DNA of 64,000 nucleotides from Metaphire vulgaris. Its lineage: Eukaryota > Annelida > Clitellata > Crassiclitellata > Megascolecidae. Made by a program: the position numbers and the translations under genes. Below are positions 45,301 through 58,400 of this stretch, piece after piece. The stretch is from the NCBI GenBank assembly GCA_018105865.1, contig CM030837.1:8814725-8878724 (forward strand), written 5' to 3'. The notes beneath the pieces were generated by a model. The model saw only the letters and a list, made by a program, of their open reading frames with translations, did no database searches and had not been told where the DNA came from. How positions within the stretch are numbered: position 1 is the first letter of the stretch; the number at the start of each line of letters is the position of its first letter.

Positions 45301-48300
45301 CTTGAGCCCATCTTTCCTCATCAAGTTCCCCAAAAAGTTCATATGTCTTAGCTTGATGATAGCCATCAGTGTTTGTTTTTCTCTTCCATTATCTGTAAAA
45401 TGTCTTTGTTGGTTCTTTCATCTGTCCACGGAGCTTTTAACATTCTCCTGTAGAACCACATTTATGCAGCTTCCAGTTTCTTTATTATAGCTTTTGATGT
45501 TCCAAGTCTGTGCTCCATATAGCAAAATATAGGTTGCCCTTAATATGGGTTGCCCTGAATATAGGTTGCCACTGAGTATAAGTGGCATTTAAGTGGTGCT
45601 AGACTTGAAAGTGCAACAAGTATAATTGCTATTGTACTGAACCAGTTACTATTCGACTTGCAAAAGCTCCTTGTATCCAGAGACATTGCTAAAACTCCTA
45701 AATTTAGCTACATTACTTTTATTGTTAATTCCAGTTGTACTTTAAGTGGTTTGATATTGCCATCTCAATGGAGAATGTGAGTTTGCAGGAGCTTTTTGTG
45801 CATGATATCCATGCTGAGAGGCCGACTTCTGGTTGGTGATTGTTTGTGTTTCATTTTGACATGTGGGTAGGATTGAAGTTTTCATTCCATTAGCATAAAA
45901 GTGCTCCAGATACTGGCTGCACCCAGAAATCCTTATGCAAAAAACCATGACTTATAATCTGGGAAATATGGCAGTCAACCATACATTATAATATGAACTC
46001 ATCTGGTGCTGCTGACTGGTGGCTTTCTTGAGAAACCTTCTTTCTAAGAAGTTTTGTCCCAAAAATGTTATTTTAATTTCAATTGTTTTAGTATTTTTTC
46101 TTCTGTGTTTTCACTGCATATTTAGCAATAGCTTTATTCAGTCATTGAATGATTGAAATTGTTACCCTTGTTTCTTTTTTATTACTTTTATATTTCTGTA
46201 TCATGAGACTGTCAAGATAATTTTTATGTACCACTATCTTTAGTGTATTTTGATTATTCTTATTATGGTATTTTCCTCTTTGGTTTTGTTATTTAGTCTG
46301 GTGAGAGTAATGTCTGTTGTTGTTTTTATTGAAATAACTTGAACAATCAATGGACTAAGTTCAGCTTTAACTTTTTAAACTAGTATTGCTTTTTTAACCT
46401 AGTACTTGTTAACACTAAATGGATTGAAATGTGGTCTAAATGGGATCAAGAGAATGTATGTCAGAGTTTATTTGTGTGCTCACTGATTTTAAGGTTTCTT
46501 GAGAACTATTTATGAAAGAAGTCGTCATTTTGCCATATATTATCAGCTAGAAAAGGCCTATACAGTGGATATGAATTATAGATAGGTCTTGTTCAGGATG
46601 TAGCTTTGGTCATTTTTGCCAAATTATCAATATTTAAAGACTACTGCATCAGTTCTTATAATTTTGAGACATGGGTTGAGCTGGAAATGCTACATTTTTC
46701 AATGAAATTGTGATGTAACAAATAGTGGCATATTACAATGTTATTATGTTCAAAATTCACCTTTTCATATTTCACATTTTCAAATTTTGCCAATATATTT
46801 GTCTTCATAGTAACCATTCCTAATGAAGATTAATCATCATGGTGAGTTTCAAGAAGTTTGGTACATATCCAACTGAGACAAATTGTAGGGTAAACTTGTG
46901 ATAATGGCAGTAAATTCTGTAACAGTGTTGCCCTCACCATTTTTGGATGAAATTTAAACTTTGTTTATGATAAAATTTTACAATTTATACTTAAAACTGT
47001 GAAGCTTCTTTACCTTTATAACAAACCCTTGTGGCTTTTTAATGTTACTTATTTGTAGTTAATTGCAAAATTGGACAATGCAGTTATTGTGTAACAGTAC
47101 TTCAGCTGTACTTGACTCTACCTGTATGATTACCGTAAAATCTCGAGTATAGTGTGCACTTTTTAAACTCAGAATTTTCTGTAATGTTAGGGGTTCATAT
47201 TACATTCATGTAATACCAAAATTAGGTAAATTTATCCTCATTTTCCCCAAAAACTTTTACCGACACTTTTTTTAGTATTTAGCTAACATTTGAAATGCAA
47301 AGCAGGTGGCATTAATGAGGAAGATGGAGAGAAATGGAGAGATACCATTTGTAAGGAGAGGGGTGGACGGGCGAAGGGAAGATGACATCGAACTGCATTA
47401 ATGATTTTTTGACAGCTTAGTCTATTGTTGGTACAAGGTGTCTGCTGTCAGGGAGAGAGGAGGAGAGAGGTGATGACAGTTTGCTGGGAGAGGGAGAGCG
47501 AGAGAGGGAGGGAGGTGACAACTTGAAACCACATGTTGGTATTAAGGATTGCTAGTTAAACAAAACCAGATGTCACTGCAGCCCAACTCTGCCTACAATT
47601 ACTAGAAGTCTAACAGTGGAATCTCTGTTTAATATGATACCAGGGTACACTTTCTCCCATTCATTATACGTACTTAACAGAGGCTCTGGAACCTCTGCCA
47701 GTGAATCTCTTGACATTTGCAACATTCACTGTTGTCAGCAATAATTAAGCTTAATGGTGGTCAAGTAAAATGTTACTGAGTGTGGAGATTTAAGGGTGTG
47801 CATTATATTAATGAAAATCGATTTTACCCAGAAAGCCGTGTGCATTATACTCATGTGCTCATTAAACTCAAGATTTTATGGTAGTATATGAAATAAAGAT
47901 GTAATTCAATTCCTATTTTGTAAACAGTTTTCAAGTACAAACAAGAGACTGATGTTAAGTTCAGCGACAAGATGAGTCGTCTGACAATGCGTTCAACAAT
48001 GAAAAAATTGTCAAGGATTAGTCGCAAAATGGTTGGAATCCAAGTGAGTTAAATGAGTGGGAATTTGTTTCAAAGCTTTTAAATTGGTCAATTATGTTCT
48101 AGTCTTTTGTATATTTTGCCGGCATTTATTTATATTGATACTGAACTGGATTCAGAATCGTAATCAGTCTGCTGGTCATTTGACTTTTGGTGTTTGTATA
48201 TGTGAAGTTGTATCAAGTTATAGCAGTATGTAATTTAAACGCAGGGTCATAGTCAAGATTTTTCTAGGAGTGTATATTAGCAGAATTTTGTTTTTTGCTC

Positions 48301-51300
48301 ATTGATGACAAATTTTGACCCTTCAGAAAATTGTTCAGGTGGTCTTTATTAAGGTTGTTAGCAGTTAACCAGTTAGCCAGTCCTAAGAGCAAGGACCGGT
48401 TCTTTTATCCTTGACCGGTTAGCCGTAATTCCAATTCAGCCTATAAATGATGCTAACGCAAGCAAGCGCTAGAAACATCAAAGCACTTTGATGTAGGCAG
48501 CGCAAGACGCTGGCGAGTGTAGACTGTAGAGTTACTAGAGTTGTAGGCCTACTTCAAAGATAGTCGTGGGAAAGACACCAGGCTGCCACTTACGACTGGT
48601 TAACTGGTCTTTTTTTGAACGGTTAACCGGTCCTTTAAAATCAGTGGTTTTAACAACCGTAGTCTTTACTTTTGGTATATGCAATGGAGCAGTGGCTAAC
48701 ACACTGGTGTGCCTGTTGTAAAGTCCCAGGCTGTAGCAAAAAACTTTTCTCTTTTTTTGCCTCAAGCACCCCAGTCTACTCAGCTGTGAATTAGCACATT
48801 GAGTATTTATTAACTTGGTGGAAGGAAAGATGGCAAGGAAACGCTGACAACTGCCTTCATTCAGCCATTGCCATGAAAAACTGAATGCACTAACCCTTCG
48901 GTTCTCATATGGTTACCGAACCCTTTGCCCTTACCTCTTAACTTGTATGTTGATGAACAGAAAATCATCAGAAGATGGTATTTTCTGAGAAACTCATTAT
49001 ACAGGGTAGAACTTTGTTATAACACAAAATTTAGTGCGTTATATCCAAGGCACATTAATCCAATACCGTCCAATACAGTAGTGCAGCACAAAGAACCATA
49101 CATTGTGGTCCTTTGTAACCGAGTATATGCCCTAACCAAGTTCATTATAACAAAGATCTACTGTGCATGGCACTGATGGTGTGTTCTTTAATATTTTCTC
49201 TCTTTTGCTTATGAATTACAAAATATTTATCTGTAAGTTAAACTTTCTTAGGGTGCTCATGCACTCCAACTCCTCTGACTACCATGTTTCCATGTGACTA
49301 TTTACTGGTCCACCACATAATGATAATTGTCTTAGTATAAATTTTTATTTTAGAACGGAGTTGCCTCCCAGTACTGTTACTCCAGTGATATTGTCTTGAA
49401 TGGAAATGCATTTCTGTTAATGTTTGTTCATTTGCAAGAGATATCATTTATATTTCATTGTTATGCATATGTCATGCATAATTACAAACAGATCTAGAAT
49501 ATAATGTATTTTCTTGAATTTTGATTGTTCAGACAGTTGATGAAGGTTTCAATCATGAAGAGCAGCGCTTTAAAACTCTTGATAACACAATAAGAAATCT
49601 TGCAAGAGATATCTCACAATATATTGAGCAATGTCGGGTATGTTAAGCCTACGAATTGTAATTTTGTTGTTTAAATTTTTTTTGTAAATTGTGAAATGTG
49701 TGATGATAAAAATATATTGACCTCAGAGGCTCAGACTATGTGAAATCTTTTATAGTGCTGATACATGTTGCTTGTTGAATATTGTCTTGTAAGTTGTTGG
49801 GTAAACTTTGCTGGCTATGAAATCCATTTGATGCTGACATCTGTCAATATGTGTCAATTTTGTTCCTGAAAATCTTTTCCCCTGAACTCCCATTTGAACC
49901 AAAGACAATGACCATTGCAACTGGTTTTGATCTTAAAACAAATTTAATTGCTTAGAAATACACATTTATTCTGGTGTTTAAGAGCTCTGTTAACTTAAGC
50001 AATTAAGCAGTCAAGTTGGTGACATTGTGATGTTGAAAATCAAAAGCGAGGAATTTGGATTTTACAGTATAAATCTCTCGTGTTTAGAACAATTTTAATA
50101 GTTTTCATTATATTTGCAGCAGTTCCATTAGTACATTTATTTAAAATATCTACATCATCATTGTGTATCACCTAGAAAATTATCATGAATTATTTTAGTG
50201 CTTACTTTCTGTGACATGCAGTTAGGAGATGAAATTACACATTAAGATCATCTTTTGGTTTATTTGACAGTCCCTTCAGGGGCCTTCAGGTAGGTTTCAG
50301 CAATGGCACGCTTCCAAGGTATCAGAAAGTGGCCAGAGTCAAGTGAGATGTTCAATAGGTTTGTTATGAAAGGGGCAGTGAGTGTGATGCACTCTTGTAG
50401 CAGCCAAGTCGGGAGTGGATCAAGGAGATAGGGCTTGGGGATGACTGGTGGGCCAGCTGAGTTACCTCATTGATGGTGGCTTTCTTTGGGGTGGCAAGCC
50501 TCTGTGTAGTGTTTATGAGGAATGATGGGGATTCATAGTCTCTGTAACTATAAGACCATTTGATGCAGTTGGAAATGCAATTTCTAATTAATGTGTTCTA
50601 ACCCCTTTACCGGGGATTACATTTTTAAACGCCATCACCATACCGGGGAATTATTTTTTGGAAAAACATTCTTCAAAAATGAAAACTAATTTTTTGAATT
50701 TGCTATATCTCAGGCTATATAAGAGCTAAGAAGATGAGGTTATACTCCATTGTTTAGCCTTTTTACTCCTCTTTCTAACCATCTGTGCAAACAAAGAAAT
50801 TTGGGGGTAGGGTCCACTCTATGGCCTAAAATAGAACCCCTACAAAAAAATTGTTGAAGCTCTATAGCAAACATTTTTCAGTGGTAACCCCAATCGGTTG
50901 AGCAGCAAAGTTGTAGGGGATGTCAGTGGAACAAAATAAATCAATAAGTTTGAAAATTGGTCAACATTTGGTAAGGATCTATCAACTCTAACCCTAACAT
51001 TCCGTTGTCGCAACAGAAGTTAGCGATGAATTTTGAGAAAGTTTTTTTTTTTTTGAATTTGTTATATCTCAGGCTATATAAGAGCTAAGAAGATGAGGTA
51101 TACACCATTGTTTAGCCTTTTTACTCTTTTTTTCTAACCAATCGTGCCAAGCAAACAAATGTTGGGGTAGGTCCACTCTATGGCCCTTCCCAAAAATTTT
51201 TCTGAAGCTTTGTAGCAAAAGTTTTTCAGAGGTAGCCCCAATCGGGTGGTGGCAAAGTTGTAGGGGATGTCAGTGGAACAAAATAAATCAATAAGATTTA

Positions 51301-53279
51301 AGGTTTGGAGAGGAAATTTCGGAAGTCCAGAGGAACTGTTGGCGAGTCTGCTGCGCATGGTGCCTGGAGGGCTGCACTCAAATCCAGCAGGCGGCTAGTG
51401 AGACAGAAGGGGCGGAGCTACTGGCACGACAGGCTTGCTGGGGCTGAGGGTGATGCACGCCAGTCGTGGAAACTGCTGGACAATCTTCTTGGGAACAAAT
51501 GTAATGGCCCCGGTCTTTCCTCCGGATTCTCAGCGGATGACTATCATAGTTTCTTGGACAGTAGAGTCTCGGCGGTCAGGGAGAGAACAGCCGGAGCTGA
51601 CCCTGCTGGTTATGTGGCGGGTCCAGGGTGCGAGCTGACCTCACTCTCTCCACTCTCACCTGAGGATGTCATCGCTATGGTGACTAAGGCGCCAAACAAG
51701 CAGTGTGCTGCTGACCCAATGCCGATGTGGCTTTTGAAAGCAGTTATTGGGAAGCTAGCCCGCATATTGCGGTTCTGTTGTCAGTCTCGCTGATGAGTAG
51801 TGAATTCCCTGCACGGTGGAAGAGCGCAGAGGTTAGGCCACATATCAAGCGGCAGGGTTTGGACCCGAGTGAGCCCGGCAACTTTTCGCCCAGTTGTGAA
51901 CCTCCCTTTTCTTGCGAAATTGTTGAGCGGGCAGTGAACGACCAGCTTGTTGCCTATCTGATCAGGAATGGCCTTATGCCCACGGACCAGTCGGCATATC
52001 GCAAGGGACATTCCACAGAGACAGTGGTGCTCCGGATCTACAATGACATCGTGGGAAGCGGTCTCGAACGGCCGCCTTGCGCTCTTATGTCTGCTGGACT
52101 TTTCAGCGGCATTTGACACCGTGAGATCACGACATCCTTCTCAAACGTCTCTATACCACTTATGGGATCAAAGGCCCAGTTCTTGATTGGATCCGGAACT
52201 ACCTGTCAGATCGTAGCCAGTCGGTCACCTGGTTGGGTCATAAGTCTGATTCACGTAGGGTCAGTTGTGGGGTGCCTCAAGGGTCAGTCCTGGGACCGCT
52301 CTTGTTCATACTTTACGTGGCCGACATCTGTCGTGTCATTGAAGGGTGTGGGGTTACCCCTTTTGCCTATGCTGACGATGTGCAGGCGCTTACTTCATGT
52401 CTCCCATCTGAAATAGATGGGGCCATATTTCGCATCTCCACCTGTATCTCCTTGGTTCGGCGGTGGGCCGATAAAAACCGGCTAGCGCTAAACCCGACCA
52501 AAACGGAACTGCTTTGGTTTAGTAGCCCGCGGGGCCAACACCTGATTCGACGTGAGTCGGTCTGGGCTGACGGCGTGGAAATAGTCCCCAAAACCGAGTT
52601 GCGGCTTCTTGGAGTACTGATTGATGAGACTCTCTCGTTCTCGGGCATATCGCCAATGTCTCCAAGCTGGGATTCTTCCATCTGAGAAGACTAAAAACCA
52701 TCCGCCGATATCTCCCTATACCTGATACCATCAGTTTGGTCCGTGCACTGGTCCTGTCGCGCATTGACTATTGCAATAGTGTTTTATTGGGTCTGCCTAC
52801 GACGAGACTGAACTCCCTCCAATCTGTGATTAACACAGCCGTGCGGCTAATATTCGGTCTGAAATGGAATGCCCATGTTTCACAGCCACTGAAAGATCAA
52901 CTCCATTGGCTGAAGATTCGGAGCGCATTGTGTTGAAACGGTGCTGGCTCACACGTTCGGGCACTTTATGATCCGCACTGTCCTACCTATCTTCGTGACT
53001 TGATTCAACCTGCTCCGTCAGTACAATACCGTTCCCAGCTTCGGTCGAGGAATCGCAATCCGCTGCTTGTCCCCCTCCGCCAGGACTCCTGCCCTCGGGA
53101 CAGATCCTTTCGGAGAGGCAACCCAATCCTGTGGAACACCCTGCCAAGGGTGGTCACCATGGAGACTTCGCCAGGAGCGTTTTTGAAGAACATGAAGACA
53201 CACCTGTTTAAAGTTTCTTTTGGTTGTTAGACGCCTTTGACTTTAGCCTTAGCTATGCGTACGGCGTCGAATAAATCGT

Positions 53280-53312
<33 letters not shown>

Positions 53313-55418
53313 GTTTGAAAATCAGTCAACATTTGGTAAAGATCTATCAACTCTAACCCGAGCAAGTCGTTTTATCGATGCCATTTTCAATGCAGCATAG
53401 CCAAATTTCTGTCTGACCCCTTGGTCCAAAGAGTATATATTCTCTCTTACATAGAGCAAAAATAGCTTAAAAAATAGGTGTCATCTAGCGTAATGGATAG
53501 ATACTAAAGCGATTTATAGCATAAGATGTATCTGATATGACACGCCCGATCTGCAAACCGCTATGAAAGTGACTGGACGTATCTTATATGTCGCGCCCGA
53601 ATAAGGAAAGATGGCGGTGGACATATCCCATGCGTCATACCCGGTTAAGGGGCTAATGGAGAGGCAATGTATTGAGCTTACAGATTCACTGTTCTTTATG
53701 GTTAAATTACGCATATTTATTACCAAGCATAAATTTCAACATGGTGTAATATTTCAATTGCTTGTAGCATTGAAATAAATTTATAAAATATGATACATTT
53801 ATTTTTTAGCTTGAACCTCTTCAAGCCAGGTTGATTTTTAATTGCGTGGATAGCCATAGTTGTGCATAAAAAAGTTTGTTGCAGTTTCAACAACTGTCCC
53901 ATAAATCTCCAATGAATTTATAATTTTTCACCATTTTAATCTATTTATTTAATGCAAAAGAAATAAAGATCAGCACAAAAATTCAAATATACAACACTAT
54001 CATGTTCCACAAATGCTTTATGGATCAGAAACATGGATATTAAAAAGAGCAGATGAAAACAGACTGTTGGTAACAGAAATGAGTTGTTTGAGAAAGATAT
54101 TGGGAGTAAGTAGATTACAAAGAATAAGAAATGATACATCAGGAAAAGACTGGAGGTGAAAGAGACAATAATAGATAAAATCAGAACAAAAAGACTTACC
54201 GGTAGATGGCATGGACAGTTGGACACGTAAATAGAATGAAAAGCAACAGACTCCCGTATAAAGCACTTTACACATACAAAGAAGGCAAAAGAGGAAGACC
54301 CAGGAAAAAGTGGATAGATAACATCAAAGAAGACTTCAAAAGATATCAAATGACAATAATAGATGGAATGAGATTAAGAACGGCAAAGATTAATGGAAAA
54401 GTTTTGTGTCTAGCTATTGCTGCTAATGAGTTGGCAGAAAGCAACTATGATGATGATGAATCTATGTTTATATGAAAATGTGTAGTCACTTGAAATGGAA
54501 AGGCACAATATTTATTAATTTTGGTGATTTGATCCATTTCAAAACTGATATTTGCAACAAATTGAAATCAAACAAAATTGGTTCTACCTTAAATCAAATA
54601 ATATTTTTGCCCGATATAAGCACTCTGTTCTAACTTGTGGCTGCACTTGAATTACAGTTTTAACTTTTACTTTATCATGGACTGATGTTATTCCCTGTGT
54701 TGTGACTTTCAGGAGGTTCTGGAATGTAGAGAGTTAGTGGCTGTCAATATTGCTGAAATTTATATGAAAGAAGCTCCAGAACTTGAAATCCCGAAGTTTT
54801 GTGATGTTCACAACCAGATATTACGGGCATTTTTTCTTGAATTTGTAAGTTGACAGATTGTAAATTTTAAATAATTGTATTATTTTTCTGTTTCTAGTTT
54901 GGCTTCCTTCTATCTGTGACACATATTGTTGAGGGCATGAAAGGCATTTACTTATGTCATTTTTTTAGTTTTATGAACTTGTGTTTGAACAACTTTTGAA
55001 ATTATGTGTGCTTTGTAGGGAAATTCAGTGCACATATCATTAAATGATATACAGCACAATATCTACTTTGCTGTCATAAAAGCTATATTTTAAAAATCTG
55101 CATTGATTTGAATTATTGGTGCCAGCAGAGAGATCTGACCCTCATTCAAAATTTCACAGTTCAGAAAATACATCATATTATATTTTATCGACAGTGAAAA
55201 TATGGAACCTGGAAATATATGGGTAATGCAGAATTGTTTGTGTATCCTTTCCTCCTGATATTCTGATTTAATTTCAAGAGCCACATGATTGCAAACTTCC
55301 TACTTGAGTTGACTTCTTAATACAAGATTTCTTAATGTTTTCTATTACTACTCTAGCAAACTTTTGTGGCTGATGGTCTCACAGTTACCGTATTTTCACA
55401 CATATACTGCACACACGT

Positions 55419-55469
<51 letters not shown>

Positions 55470-58400
55470 GACAATTTCTTCAGCGCACTAGACAAGAATA
55501 AGGTCCAAGACAAGAGCGCTTTAACAGGTGGAGTCAAAACCTATCTTAAGTAAATATGTTTTTAGGTTCTTACGGAAAGATTTGGCTGAGGCCACCTCGT
55601 CACATGTATACCGCGCACATGCGTATAACTTGCAGTTTTGGGTAGTTTATGTTTTAAAAACGTTGTATAGCTCGCGCACGTATATAGCATGCATGATGGG
55701 GGTATAAGTTGCTGCTATTTATAGGTCACAGGTACTAAAAATTGAAAAAATTCATTTATATTCCATATAAAAGTCACTGCCGAGTATAAGTCGCGACCCC
55801 AACCGGAAATTACCGGTAACCTCTTAGTAAAATGGATTTTAAGGACTGATTGCGCTAAAAAAGTAAAAAAGACGCTGTTGAATGCATACAATGCATAACA
55901 AATTGTGCCATAAATGAAATACAAAAGTCTGGTGTTTGGTGTTGTTCATTTTATATTGCATATAGCGCTCTTTTATTAACAAATTCTAGTTATTTAGCTC
56001 TTTTGTTAGCAAATTTGTTATTTAGTGCACTTTAGCTATCGAATTCTAGTTATTTAGCATTCCTTCATTAGCGAATTCTAGCTATTTAGCACTCTTTTGT
56101 TAGCGAATTCGTTATTTAGCGTCTAGGTTACCGTATATAACACTTTCGTTAGCGAATTAGTTATTTAGCATTTAACCACTTAGCGCTCTTTCATTAGGAA
56201 ATTCGTTATTTAGCGCTCTTCGTTAGCAAATTCAAATTATTTAGCGCTTTGATTAGCAAACCCAAGTTATTTAGCTCTTTTATTAGCGAATTTGTTATTT
56301 AGTGATCTTTCGTTAGCGAATTCTGTTTAATGCTTTTTGTTAGCGAATTCATTATTTAGTGCTTTCATTAGCGAATTCTACCTATTTAGCACTTTCTCAT
56401 TAGACTTCGTTATTTAGCGCTCTAGTCATTTACTGCTTTTGTGAGCGAATTCTACCTATTTAACGCTCGTTAGCAAAATCGTTATTTGATGTTCTTTCGT
56501 TAGTGAATTCTAGCTATTTAGCGCTTTTCATAGCGAATTCGTTAGTTAGCGTCTAGCTATTTAATGCTCCTGTAGAGAATTCTTTGTTTAGCATTCTTTC
56601 ATTAGCGAATTATAGCTATTTAGCTCTTTTCCATTAGCGAATTTTCGCTTAACGTGTCACAGATCAAATGGTGGTAAATAATTAATGGATTATTTAGAAA
56701 TGGCTTACCTGTGATCTCCGTGAAAATTCAATAGACAAGTCGCATCTTTGTATAGCTCACCGCCTGAAAATCTTATGTAAAAACAGGTGACTTATAACCC
56801 CATCTATACAGAGAAAGAGAAGAGGACCACCAAAAACGAGGAGAAATCTGCACATTTAGCACTAAAATCAAGCGCAAGATGCCGGCAAACTGCCAAGAAC
56901 GACAATTTTCCGAGGCACGCACATGCACGTGCAAGGCAGCTGGAAAGCGCCATACCGAAAAATTAACTAAGAAACAATATGAAAAATAAATCTTATTATT
57001 TTATATCACTAATTCGTTTCAATAAATCATAATTAAAAATTCATTCAATAAATCATTATTTAAACGGTGATTATATATTTCTTATTTGAATGTAAGTTCT
57101 TTTCCATAGGATCGAATTTTACTTACATAGTCTTTGGATGGCTTAGCCATGCGTTATATACTGGTATATCTTACAGTTATGGTTTTATTCATTCCGTTCT
57201 ACTTCTGGTGACACTCTGTATACAAATATTGGCAAGGAACTGTACGTGTAAAATAAATTTTATATACCGCACACTCGAATATACTGCACGACCGCCCTTG
57301 CGGTTTGCAAAATCACATCTACCACATGCGGTATATGCGTGAAAATATGGTGCATGTTCACTCACTATCCTAGATGTCATTTTGATGCTTGTTTATTTGT
57401 TGTTGAATTTGTGTAATGAAGTCGGATATCCAACGGTTTAATCTGTATTTGATGGCTTATCGTTATAATCATGCATTGTGAATTTCTAATTGTAGACATA
57501 AATTTGTAAATGAAATTGTATTATGAACAGATGCTAAAGTTCAGGACAATTTCTTTTTTTTGTTGCTGACTATTGTGGCATTAGTGATTTTAGCATTATT
57601 GGTATATTTCCAAAGTAAATTCACTTCAACATGAAAAACTGTTAGAAAGTTTCTCAATTATGAATGCTGTAAATTATGGTCATAGAACACGGTAACCTGT
57701 AAAGAATATCACTCAATTTTTAGAGGAAATCCATCTTTTTTGCACAGTTGAGAATTTATTCACAAATAATCTTTTAAAATTTTGAATATCTATTGTATAA
57801 CAGACTTTCTTTTTCTTTATTCCAAGCAACAGTTATAAATATTTTGAGAATTTAATATTTGGGAGTTGTGCAAATGGTCTCTTCTGTCAGTATTTAATCA
57901 AAAATACTATAGTTTGGAAAAAATTGAATTCATTGGTGTATATTATTTTCTAATTAAATGTTACTCAAATTGTAAAGTTTTGGGGAATTTATGTTTTTGA
58001 GGAATTGGGCATTTCTGTAGGATTGCATTTTGCATAATCCTCGTTGCAGGAATTAAAAGTCGTCTTTGAGATTTACATGTAGACTCTTGAACTTTGAAAG
58101 ATCAGACAGAGAAGCGCTTTTATTCAGTTCTAAGTTGCAGTGGCATAGCCAGGATTCTAGAAATAAGCGAGGGCACTTCGACATTTTTCGGCCCAAAAGC
58201 CTTGACGAGCAAAAAGGTTGTAGTCTCAAACACTTTAAAGCCTGCTGTCTGGTTCATTTTACTCAATTTAATACTGCCCGTAGCCAAACTACTCGCCAGT
58301 TTTTGATTACTCTCACGACTGGTCCCAATCCAGTTGGCTATGCCAGTGCTAAGTCAAGTGATTGTGACATGTGTGATATTTCTTTGATTAAGACTTTTGT

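Larger units (their letters stand above)
55386..57352. mobile_element. TACCGTAT-family TIR element with several inserts
   Basis: Ends TACCGTATTTTCACACATAT and inverted CACCATATTTTCACGCATAT. Inside lie a LINE 3' end (55421-55610), further inverted boxes (gagtataagtcgcgacccc near 55793, aacaggtgacttataacccc near 56783) and a degenerate minisatellite (55960-56660). Confidence 0.72.
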
